NCBI GenBank assembly: GCA_017453665.1
Contig: JAFTEM010000019.1
Span: 1-16,501 of the forward strand
Origin: a bacterium
GTDB taxonomy: Bacteria; Patescibacteria; JAEDAM01; Absconditabacterales; Absconditicoccaceae
DNA: 16,501 nt
Direction: 5' to 3'
How positions within the stretch are numbered: position 1 is the stretch's first letter; each line of letters starts with the position of its first letter. The position numbers and the translations under genes were made by a program. The notes below the pieces were generated by a model, which was given only the letters and a program-made list of their open reading frames with translations, was not told the origin of the DNA and ran no database searches. Shown piece by piece: positions 7,989 through 16,501 of this stretch.

Positions 7989-9332
7989 TTAAAGTTTATA
8001 CCTTTTCCAATACTTCTTTGAATAATAACATGAGATTAAAATACTAACAAGCTCTGCAAAAGGAACAGCAAACCAAATACTTTTAGCTCCGAACACCATA
8101 GGGAAAAGAATAAGACATGCTGAAGTTATTACTAAACTTCTTAAAAACGAAATAAGCGCTGAAATTTTATCATTTCATACACTTGTAAAAAACGACGATA
8201 CATAAATATTAATTCAAGCAAACAAAAAGCAAGTAAAAAAGATTAGTCATCAAGCAGATGCCAAAGTATACACTGAATCCGTGCTTCAACTTAACCATTG
8301 GATAAAGAAATCTCAAAATCAATAAGCAAATGCTGTTAAAAGTATTGAAGCAATAGCTAATATCTTCAAATTATGAAGAACAAGTTTTCTTAAAGATTTA
8401 TAATCTTTTTCTCAATAGTAATAGCTTTCAATTGGAGCTATTCAATTTGAGAATCCAATATAAATCGAATAAATAAACAATTCAAAATAGAGAATAATTG
8501 TAGCTGCTGCTACTCCATCATTTCAAAAATACTTAAGCATCAAGATATTAAAGAAAAATGTTGTAATACTAGTTGAGACATCTGTAACCATTTCAGAGCA
8601 TCCATTCTCAAGAGCTGAAAAAAATTCTTTAAGTTTAAGTTTAAATTTTGTGAAATAGAGTGCGGTATTCTTTTCTGAAAAATATACAATTCCATAAATG
8701 CTAATCAAAGTCCAAGCAATTCCAGAAGCTAATCAAGCTCAAGTAACTCAAAGATTAAAATAAGCAAGGAAAAGATATCCTAAGACAATATTCATCACTC
8801 CTCAAAACAAAGTAATAATCAATCCTGTTTTAGGTTTTCAAGCTGTAATAAAAAGCATTTGAAAAACCTGCTGAAGAAGCGATGCTACAGAAAAAAGAGC
8901 CACTACTTTAAAATACTTATAACTATTAAGATAAAGCTCTCCATCTGCTCATAAAAACCTCACAATAGGTTCAGCAAAGATATAAGAAAGAACCGATAAA
9001 ATAATCCCAATTAAAATTGTAAAAACAATAAGTTGACTAAAAGACTTTCTTGCTTCCACTTCTTTCCCTTCTCAAAGTTTCTCTGCTAAATTTGCACTTC
9101 ATCAAGTTCCAATCATCACTCCTATAGCAACGATTAAACATAAATAAGGATATACAATATTAATACTCGATAAAGCATCTGTACCAATATATAAAGAAGA
9201 AAGGAGTCCATCTACCATTCAATATAATGCCGTAAATAACATCATCAAAATTGAAGGAAAGGTATATTTCAAGATATCCTTATAACTTGTTATTTCGATA
9301 ATCGTTTTTCTATGTCTTCACCACTTTTTCAT
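7989..9332 (-). CDS. MATE-family efflux transporter
   Basis: This is an inner-membrane multidrug/toxin exporter of the MATE family (cation-coupled). The 447-residue product is of family length with about 12 hydrophobic segments. The N-terminal half carries a DGLLSSLYIGTDALSSIN stretch and IGVMIGTGGSANLAEK (roughly 38-85), like the MepA-type branch. The second half repeats the arrangement with a GFSNGIAPIESYYYGEKDY stretch (293-311). TGA encodes glycines at conserved places such as GTGG. ATG 9332 gives a short positively charged N-terminus before the first helix; an upstream ATG is out of frame. A promoter candidate lies 30 bases upstream. Substrate cannot be told; flippase-like relatives in the wider MOP superfamily are less likely given the motifs. 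The PrsW-like gene follows on the same strand. Confidence 0.92.
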
Positions 9333-9503
9333 AGAGATAGCATAAAGATAAATTGATTACCTGTATATCTTTATTCAAAAAAGTTGCAAGATTTTTGCGT
9401 TGCATTTGTTTTTACAATTACTATTATCTGTATTGCTTTAGTTTTAAAAAAAAGATGAGACAATTTTTATGAAGGTTCAGTTATTCGGTCTAGAGACATA
9501 TAA
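9312..9503 (+). CDS. Possible small single-pass membrane protein
   Basis: ATG 9312 opens a 63-residue frame ending in TAA at 9501-9503, with two TGA codons read as Gly. The product has a hydrophilic N-terminus, one hydrophobic helix (about residues 29-45, CVAFVFTITIICIALVL) followed by KKRG, and a polar tail ending SRDI. This is the profile of a small membrane protein. It overlaps the first 21 bases of the divergent MATE gene antisense, ends 36 bases before valS and covers the MATE promoter candidate. I recognise no family. A chance open frame of this length is quite possible in AT-rich DNA with only two stop codons. Confidence 0.3.
9362..9389 (-). promoter_or_regulatory. Candidate promoter of the MATE transporter gene
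   Basis: On the minus strand TTGCAA (9389-9384), a 16-base spacer and TATACA (9367-9362) give a predicted start near 9354 and a leader of about 22 bases before ATG 9332. The spacer equals that of the dnaB and PrsW-like promoter candidates. Confidence 0.42.
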
Positions 9504-9539
9504 AATTGTTTTTCTTTTATTTTTATTACCTATAATCTT

Positions 9540-12191
9540 ATGTTAGATAAATATAATCCTAATGATATCGAATCCAAACGATGAAAAATTTGGGAAGAAA
9601 ACTGATATTTTAGAGCAACAACCAACCCAGAAAAAGATAATTTTGCTATCGTTATTCCACCTCCTAATGTAACTGGAATTCTACATATGGGACACGTTTT
9701 AGATGAAGCCATTCAAGATGTATTAGTAAGACGAAAGAGGATGTCTTGATACAATACACTTTGGATGCCTTGAACCGATCATGCTGGTATCGCTACTCAA
9801 AATAAAGTAGAAAGAGCCTTAGCTGAAGAAGGGAAAACCAAAGAAGATTTAGGAAGAGAAGCTTTCATTGAAAGAACTTGGGAATGGAAAAGAAAACATT
9901 GAGGAATCATTACTCAGCAACAAAGAAAACTCTGAGCATCACTTGATTGGGAAAAAGAAAGATTTACGATGGATGAATGACTTTCTGCTGCAGTGAGAGA
10001 AATTTTTGTGAAACTGTATAATGATAACTTGATTTATCAAGGTGAATACATGGTTAACTGGTGTCCAAGATGTGGAACAGCATTAGCTGATGATGAAGTT
10101 GAGCACATTGATACTGAATGACATTTTTGGGAAATCGCCTACCCTATTGTATGAACAAATGAAAGATTAATTCTTGCCACAACAAGACCTGAAACAATGT
10201 TATGAGATACTTGAGTAGCTGTTCATCCTGAAGATCCAAGATATCAACACTTAATAGGGAAAAAAGTATTATTACCATTAGTTAATAAAGAGATTCCTAT
10301 CGTTGCTGATGAATATGTTGATAGAGAATTCGGAACCTGAGTTGTTAAGATGACACCTGCTCATGACCCTAACGATTTTGAAGTAGGGAAAAGAACAGGA
10401 TTAGATATCATTAACATCTTCACTCCTGATGGAAAAATTAATGAAAATGGTTGAATATATGCATGACTTGATCGTTTTGAAGCAAGAGACAGAATTGTAG
10501 AAGATCTAGAGAAAGGAGGATATCTAATAAAAGTTAGACCTCATAATCATGCAGTAGGACATTGTTATAGATGTAATACTATTATTGAGCCAAGAGTTTC
10601 TAGACAATGGTTTGTCAGAATGCAGCCTCTTGCTAAACCTGCACTTGAAGCCGTTAAATCATGAAAAATTAAGATTCAACCAGAAAGATGGATTAAAGTA
10701 TATTATCACTGGCTTGAAAATATTAGAGATCGATGTATCTCAAGACAGATTTGGCGAGGACATAGAATTCCTGCATGGTATGGACCAGATGAAAAAGTAT
10801 TTGTTGCTAAATCTGAAGAAGATGCATTAGCACAAGCTAAAGCATTTTATGGTAAAGACGTTGAACTAAAACAAGAAGAAGATGTATTAGATACTTGGTT
10901 CTCTTCTTCTCTATGGCCTTTCTCTACAATGGGGTGGCCTGAAAAGACAGAACTTCTTGAACACTTCTATCCAACTTCTACGCTTGTTACTGGAGCCGAT
11001 ATCATTTTCTTCCGAGTTGCAAGAATGGTAATGATGGGATTATATGAAATGAAAGATGTCCCATTCCATAACGTATTCTTCCATGGTATCGTAAGAGATG
11101 AATTAGGAAGGAAAATGTCTAAGTCTTTAGGAAATTCTCCTGATCCATTAAAACTTATTGATGAATATTGAGCAGATGCTATTAGATTTACAATGATTTA
11201 CAATACTTCTGCTGGACAAGATGTCTACTTCTCAGAGAAACTCATTGAAATGGGAAGAAATTTCGCAAATAAGGTTTGGAATGCTACAAATTTTGTATTA
11301 ATGAATCTTGAAGGATTTGATGCTAAAAGCATTAAAAAAGAAGATTTAGAATTAGAGTTAGTAGATAAATGGATTTATTCTAGACTAAATTCTACAATAA
11401 AAGAAACGCAAGATTACCTAGAGAAATATACATTAGATGAAGCTGCTAAAACAGTATACGAATTCATTAGATGAGACTTCTGTGATTGGTATGTTGAAAT
11501 GGCAAAAGTAAGACTTTATATGAATGAAGATATCAAGAGTAAACAAACTGCTCAATACGTATTATGGGATGTATTAGAACAGGCATTAAGACTTCTTCAT
11601 CCATTTATGCCATTTATTACTGAAGAACTTTGGCAACAACTAAAAATAGGATGAGAAACTATTATGCTTCAAGCATTCCCTAAAGCTGATGAAAACCAGA
11701 TATCCGAAGAAATAGAGAAATCTATGAATTGGTTACAAGAAGCTATTACTGCATTCAGAAACATAAGAGCTGAAGCAAATATCAATCCTGGTAAAGAAGT
11801 ACCTGCTTTGATTAAAACAACAGATACTGAGGAAATTAAAATACTAGAAAACAATAAATCATTCTTAATGAAATTAGCTAAACTTTCTTCATTAGAGTTT
11901 GGTTGAACAATTGAAAAACCTGAACTCTCTTGATTTAGAGTTGTAGGGAAGTCTGAACTTATTGTACCTCTATTAGGATTATTAGACACCGAAAGTGAGA
12001 AGAAAAAACTTCTTGATCAAATTGCTAAGTTAGAAAATTGACTAGCTTGATGTGAAAGAAAATTAAACGATGAGGTCTTTATGTCTAAAGCACCAGCTCA
12101 AATTATTGAAAGAGAAAAGAATAATAAAGTTGATTACCAAGAAAAGATTGAGAAATTAAAACAAAACCTTGCATTATTAGAGGACGCATAA
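9540..12191 (+). CDS. valS: Valyl-tRNA synthetase
   Basis: ValRS is the class I enzyme that charges tRNA-Val and edits mischarged threonine. The 883-residue product is complete. It has [13 protein letters not shown] (40-52, HIGH-type), [12 protein letters not shown], the editing-domain segment [20 protein letters not shown] and [21 protein letters not shown] follows at 525-529, then an anticodon-binding domain and the C-terminal coiled-coil arm typical of ValRS (from about residue 820). Cysteine pairs WCPRCG and HCYRCN are present. About 22 of 56 glycines are TGA, for example in MPGTDHAG, MLGDTG and EYGADAIRF. ATG 9540 is the family start. TATAAT directly before it is too close to be its -10; a TATAAA at 9499-9504 is a weaker alternative. 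It converges on the M29 aminopeptidase. Confidence 0.98.
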
Positions 12192-12206
12192 ATCAAAGAA
12201 AATAGC

Positions 12207-12249
12207 AAAAACAACGGATTTCTATTTTACTAAGTCCGTTGTTTTTTTA
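12207..12249. terminator. Bidirectional terminator between valS and the aminopeptidase gene
   Basis: ACAACGGA (12211-12218) pairs perfectly with TCCGTTGT (12235-12242) across a 16-base loop, with an A run to the left and seven T residues to the right. It can end valS rightward and the five-gene unit leftward. Confidence 0.85.
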
Positions 12250-12275
12250 TTCCAAGCCATTAAAAGGATATTAAC

Positions 12276-13508
12276 CTATATATTCCAATTTCCGTTTTTA
12301 AAGAATTCAATCATCTCTCAATCCTGAGTTTCTCAAGTAATACATAAAGTCTCATCACCTACCATAAAATCAATATGGATCGTGCTCTCATTCATTCATG
12401 TGCTATCTCTTTCTTCTTTTCACATATCATCTGCTCCTTTAAGACAAGTTGGATATGCAGCACCGAATGCTAAATGGCAACTTGCATTTTCATCAAATAA
12501 AGTATTTGAAAAAATAAGTCATGATTGATAAACGGGAGATGTTATAGGGACAATAGCAACCTCCCCTATCCTTTTAGCGTTTTCATCTGCCTCAAGTATT
12601 GATTTCAAAACTTCATATCATTCCTCAGCTATATAATCAACAACTTCTCAATCCTTAAAAGTAAGCACAAAATTCTTAATTAACTTTCCTTGGTACTGTA
12701 AAGGAAGTGTAGCTGCCACCACACCATTTACTCAATATTTATGTGGCATAGAAAACACTTCTTCTGTTGGTAAATTTGGATGAAAATGAACTCATCTTTT
12801 CGAGATTTCTTCTGCGCCCATCCAAATATGTCATTGAGGTAATTCAATCGTTAAATCCGTTTTAGGAGACTTATAATGGAGTTTCTTAAAATTCTTTTCA
12901 TTAAGATAAGCTGCATGCTGTTTAAGCATCTCCAAATGATTTTCCCATTCTTTAATAGGATCTTCTTTATCAAGTCTTACCAATTTAAAAATTTGATCCC
13001 ATAATTTTTCCATATTCTCATCAGTAGAATTATTTCCATAAAGAGTATTCGCCCATCATTCCATAGGAATAGCAACCACCACCCAATTAGTTTGATTAGA
13101 CATAATTGCTTCTTGATATTTAATATTAGCCAATGATGCTGCTTTAGACAATCTTTTGAAATGCTCTGCATTTACATTTTCAAAAAGTGAAGTATCAGAC
13201 ATATATAATGAAAGTGTTGCTGCTCATTCAAGTACTTCTTTTGTATACCCATCCGCAATCCATTGAGGGAACTCATCAAAAGAATCTTCAGGAGCCTTAT
13301 TATACCTAATACATTCGAGTTCCTCTGTTTTCCATCTATACATCACTTCTTTTGCTCCCATCTCATATGCTTTCTCTGTTAAGATTTTTACAAAATCATA
13401 TGATTGAATAGGTGCTTTAATAATCAACTTTTGTCATTTCTGAAGATTTACTCAAAAACTCAAAATAATCTCAGCATAAAGATTTTTATTTTCCTCAAAT
13501 GTTCTCAT
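12276..13508 (-). CDS. M29-family metallo-aminopeptidase
   Basis: This is a cytoplasmic two-metal aminopeptidase of the AmpS/AmpT/PepS family (MEROPS M29), which removes N-terminal residues from peptides. The 410-residue product has family length. The metal ligands fall at the canonical positions: Glu250 (NLPTEEVF), Glu316 (GEVAIVP), His345 (ENASCHLAFG), His378 and Asp380 (STIHIDFMVG). Tyr352 lies in AAYPT. The N-terminus (YAEIILSFGVNLQKGQ) is also typical. TGA encodes glycines such as those in FGVN, GETQDGEM and KYGVNG. The gene is last in the five-gene run, 24 bases after the C39-like gene. It probably serves general peptide turnover in a peptide-scavenging cell. It ends in TAG. Confidence 0.93.
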
Positions 13509-13532
13509 TATACTTTAGTATATCAATAAAAA

Positions 13533-14186
13533 TTAATACTCTACTGCTATCGCATAATTATAAAGTATTTTTGTCGCTCAAATTCCCCATTCTTTTAAAA
13601 TATATTTATAAGGAACTTTTATCGTTCATTTCATCAGATACTGCTCAGTATTTCTTCTTGTATTCGAATCATACACATAAAAGTATTTATCCTTATCATT
13701 ATATCCCCAAAGCGTAATATAATGCCAATGAAATAGAGCTCTCCTTAACGAAAACCACTTTTTTTTCGTTTGTCCGTTAGCAACAAGAAGAATAATAGGT
13801 CCTTTCCCCAAATGTTCTTTTAATAGATTAAGCTTTTCTTCATCTTTTAATCTTTTCGCTTTTATAACTTCATATGCTAATTGATATTTTCTCAAGACCT
13901 TGGTTATTCCCCATGGCGTCATAAGGTATGTTGTTCTTGATCGCCAATCAGAAGAATAAGTTTTCATAGGATTACTAATTCTTTGTTTCCCTTCTATCAC
14001 CGCCTTTAATGAATGCTGAGCACAACTTCAAAAACGTCTTTCTCTTAAAGGGAAACCATCAGGAGGAGTTTGAAGAATCACTACCATATCTTCATTTCTT
14101 CCTAATTCAGCTCTTCCATGAGAAGGTGCACTACTCAATGCAGAAAATAAAGAATCTTGTGTAATCATACTATATAAGAATTTCAT
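13533..14186 (-). CDS. C39-like cysteine peptidase-domain protein
   Basis: The 217-residue product has no signal peptide or clear membrane segment. The layout suggests a papain-like C39 fold: a Cys near the start of a helix in GSCAQHSL (Cys55), a His in LFHWHYITLWGY (His155) and an Asp in YVYDSN (Asp173). The spacing and the hydrophobic strand before the His resemble C39-like domains, which act as bacteriocin-leader peptidases or stand-alone cysteine proteases. No ABC transporter domain follows, and no substrate peptide gene is nearby. The family call is by pattern only, and a non-peptidase member is possible. The start lies three bases after the rnhA stop, so translation is probably coupled. 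Two conserved-looking glycines (residue 53 and the one in GIGATK) are TGA. Confidence 0.55.
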
Positions 14187-14189
14187 AAA

Positions 14190-14795
14190 TTATTTTCTTC
14201 AAAAATCAGCAGGAATTTCACCTCGATTTTTCGTATCCCATTTTAAAATAGGAGTTGTATAAGTATTATTTTGAAGCCAATGCTCTGCTCTTATAATTAG
14301 ATCCATCAATGCTTCATCATGAGGAACATAACTCGTCTTACACCTTTTTTGTTCAACCCAATGGATTGCATTCATTGAATCAGAATAAAGGCTATAATCT
14401 GTTTTTCATTCTTGCTTAAGCCAAGAAAGTCCATGAACAAGAGCTAAGAATTCTCCGATATTATTCGTTCCCTCATGAAACGAAAAATGAAAAACCTCTT
14501 TCTCTGTCAACAAATCCACTCCCTTATATTCCATCACTTTCGTTGATCAAGAACATGCCGCATCTACTGCAATACTCTTTTTTACAAACTCAATATCTCT
14601 TTCATTTCGTTTTTTTGCTGGTTGATGATATTCATCAGCTCATTTTTCTAACGCATATTGAGCCTCCTGAAGACTAGAGAATCCCTTATATTTTGCTCAA
14701 GAAAATCATGAAACAAGAGTTTTAGCAATATCTCGACTCTCAAAAACCCCAGTCTCTCTTCAATTTCGAACAACATATCGTTTTTTCTCCGCCAT
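14190..14795 (-). CDS. rnhA: RNase HI with N-terminal hybrid-binding domain
   Basis: RNase HI cuts RNA in RNA:DNA hybrids, removing R-loops and primers. The 201-residue product has an N-terminal RNase HI hybrid-binding (caulimovirus viroplasmin-like) domain, with YVVRNGRETGVFES and GFSGAKYKGFSS (residues 7-40). After a short linker comes a catalytic domain closely like that of Bacillus halodurans RNase HI: AVDAACSG (Asp78), GTNNIGEFLALVHGL (Glu115), YSDSMNAIHWV (Asp139) and GEIPADFGRK (Asp197). All four catalytic acidic residues are present. TGA encodes several glycines, including those in GFSGAK. It lies 26 bases after gpmA and 3 bases before the C39-like gene. Confidence 0.93.
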
Positions 14796-14821
14796 AGAGT
14801 CTTAAGTTTCCCTTATAAAGA

Positions 14822-15568
14822 TTATTGTTTTTTTCATTGATTAGCAACAGCTTCCATAAGCTTCTTAATTTCTTCTGGGTCTCCTAAGAAATAATCTTTT
14901 TGTAAATTCATATTATCATCAAATTCAAAAACATAAGGAACAGCTGTTGGTAAATTAAGTCCTACAATATCCTCATTAGAAATTCCCTTTAATACCTTTA
15001 CAATACCTCTTAAACTATTTCCATGAGCAGCCACTAGTATCGTATCTTCTTTTTCTAAAGCAGGACGAATCTGTTTTTCCCAGCAAGGAAGCATACGTTC
15101 AATGCATTCTTTTAATGATTCTGTTAATGGAAGTTCTTTTTCATCAACTCCTGCATAACGGGGATCTTGAAAAGGAGAACGTTCATCATCTTTAGCTAAT
15201 GGAGTTGGTGGTACATCAAAACTTCTTCTCCAAATAAGCACTTGATCCTCTCAATATTTTTCAGCCGTTTCTGATTTATTAAGTCATTGAAGCATTCCAT
15301 AATGTTTTTCATTTAATCTCCATGATTTTTCAACTGGAATCCAATCAAGATCCATTTGATCTAATACAACATCAAGCGTTTTTACTGCTCTTTTTAAATA
15401 AGAAGTAAAAGCTCTTTTAAATTGAATATTTTGTTCTTTTAAAAGTTTTCATGCCTTTACCGCTTCTTGAATTCCTTGTTCTGAAAGATCAACATCAGTC
15501 CATCAAGTAAATCTGTTTTCTTTATTCCAAACACTCTGTCCATGACGTAACAATACTAATTTTTTCAT
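14822..15568 (-). CDS. gpmA: 2,3-bisphosphoglycerate-dependent phosphoglycerate mutase
   Basis: This enzyme interconverts 3- and 2-phosphoglycerate in glycolysis/gluconeogenesis. The 248-residue product is full length. It has the phosphohistidine motif LLRHGQS (His9), [26 protein letters not shown] (Glu87), [11 protein letters not shown] and AAHGNSLRG (His182). Five of 14 glycines are TGA, including those in FTGWTD and LQGLNK. The last residues GKKQ follow an in-frame TGA, so a standard-code reading would lose four residues at the C-terminus as well as splitting the N-terminal third. It lies 27 bases after the Kazal/META protein gene and 26 before rnhA. Confidence 0.97.
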
Positions 15569-15574
15569 GTTAAA

Positions 15575-15580
15575 ATTATA
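15575..15580 (-). promoter_or_regulatory. Possible -10 box directly before gpmA
   Basis: A minus-strand TATAAT lies six bases before the gpmA ATG, which would place the transcription start at or next to the start codon (a leaderless mRNA). No good -35 lies at 16-19 bases, and the sequence is AT-rich, so this is a weak call. Confidence 0.22.
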
Positions 15581-15595
15581 ATAAATATAAAATGA

Positions 15596-16498
15596 CTAGT
15601 TCGTTGTTCACTCAAAAGAGAGTGATATTTCATAAGTTTCCAACGCATTCAAAACAACTTCATATCCCTTTTTAACCTCTCATTGCACTTTAGCAACAGC
15701 AACTTCAATACGAGACTTTAGCTGGGCTAAAAAGCTTTCTCTTTTCTCAAAACTAGGATATTCATTTCCGTTTTTCTCAAAAAATTTATCAATAATACCG
15801 TGTAATAAAGTAGTTTTCTTCTGACATTCTCATCTAAAATAAGCCCATTCTTCACAAACACTACCATCTTGAAATTCACATATTCAATAACTATTTCCTT
15901 CCTCATCCTCTTCTAAAGTTAAAGTCCCTCCATCTTCCTCACATTTAACAGAAGCTGGATTTGCCATTCAAGATAAAGATTCTTCTCTAAAAAATTCATA
16001 AACAGCTCCTTCTGCTGTTGTAATACTTAAAGTGTTTCATATCAACACAATTTCTGAATTATTAAGCGCAAAATTTTCTTCATATTTCATAAGATCTGAT
16101 TCACAATACATATCCGTTTTTGTTATGGTTCCTCAAATAATTTTTGCTCCTGAAAAATGATAAGAATCTATCCCCCAACTATTACAAAATTTTCAACCAA
16201 TACGATTTTCTTCTATTGTCATTTTTACCCCATCAAGTGCAGAAGAATTATTGTATCAAGACAATATCCATGTTCAAAGCAAAAGGTTCTTTTCAACACA
16301 AACTCAATCCTTAACCTCCATATTTTCAGCTTCTTTTACTCAAGCATTTTGTAAAAAACACTCATTAGCATAGATTTTCCCATCAACTCAACACACTGGC
16401 TCATAAAGCGCTATGCAAATAGTCTGTTCTGCCTTTACAAAAAAAGAGAAAAAAGCTACTAAAAATACCATTCAAAGAAAAAAAACATAATTTTTCAT
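15596..16498 (-). CDS. Secreted protein with Kazal-like, META (HslJ-like) and DUF333 domains
   Basis: The 300-residue product begins with a signal peptide (charged start, hydrophobic 4-20, likely cleavage after VKA near 23). Then follows a Kazal-type protease-inhibitor-like domain (about 28-67, EPVCGVDGKIYANECFLQ then AGV, with Cys28, 36, 47 and 67). A META/HslJ-like domain comes next (about 71-172: LLGTWILSGYNN, GGKFCN with Cys105, and Cys132). A DUF333 domain follows (about 178-225: NPASVKCEEDGG, YGICEFQDGSVCEEWAYFRG). The last 75 residues look helical and I do not recognise them. Glycines coded by TGA (14 of 28) include the one in CGVDG. It is first of the five-gene minus-strand run as far as the window shows; any promoter lies beyond the right edge. 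An exported, disulfide-rich protein is a safe inference; inhibition of proteases is not shown. It ends in TAG. Confidence 0.87.
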
Positions 16499-16501
16499 TA
16501 A

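Noticed and set aside
11669..11989. Minus-strand 106-codon ORF
   Set aside because: It is antisense to the well-supported anticodon-binding region of valS, so it is a shadow frame.
1..16501. CRISPR arrays, insertion sequences, tRNA or rRNA genes
   Set aside because: No regularly spaced repeats, transposase frames, T-loop signatures in intergenic DNA or rRNA segments were seen.

Overview
The window comes from a bacterium that reads UGA as glycine (genetic code 25), as known for Gracilibacteria (BD1-5) and Absconditabacteria (SR1) of the candidate phyla radiation. In-frame TGA falls on invariant glycines of EF-G, valyl-tRNA synthetase, malic enzyme, SufB and others. Ordinary TGG is used for Trp. 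Every gene ends in TAA or TAG, never TGA. With TGA as stop most genes look shattered; with TGA as Gly, eleven of the twelve main genes read at full family length from ATG, and the twelfth (PrsW-like) from a GTG. The DNA is AT-rich. Which of the two phyla it is cannot be settled from this window.

Layout. 1-295: tail of a possible upstream ORF, a terminator-like hairpin and the leader of fusA. 296-2401 (+): fusA (EF-G), converging on 2463-5211 (-), a dnaB-sufB pair (replicative helicase, Fe-S scaffold). 5212-5905: a 0.7 kb region without a convincing protein gene. It holds a dnaB promoter, a nested palindrome, a compact GC-rich fold with pseudoknot potential, further hairpins and a strong terminator; I read it as a probable unidentified structured RNA or long leader. 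5906-7045 (+): malic enzyme, converging on 7048-9332 (-), a PrsW-like intramembrane protease downstream of a MATE-family transporter. 9312-9503 (+): a possible small membrane protein overlapping the divergent MATE start. 9540-12191 (+): valS. 12276-16498 (-): a tight five-gene run, in transcription order a secreted Kazal/META/DUF333 protein, gpmA, a Bacillus halodurans-type RNase HI, a C39-like cysteine peptidase and an M29 aminopeptidase.

How the parts fit. Translation (EF-G, ValRS), replication (DnaB, RNase HI), Fe-S assembly (SufB) and central carbon metabolism (malic enzyme, phosphoglycerate mutase) are intermingled with envelope and proteolysis genes. Convergent pairs are separated by bidirectional terminators. 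Three minus-strand genes share a promoter pattern (TTGATT-like, 16-nt spacer, TATAAC-like), and most starts lack a clear Shine-Dalgarno sequence. Use of TGA for Gly differs sharply between genes: by hand count 7 of 59 glycines in fusA against 20 of 29 in the malic enzyme.
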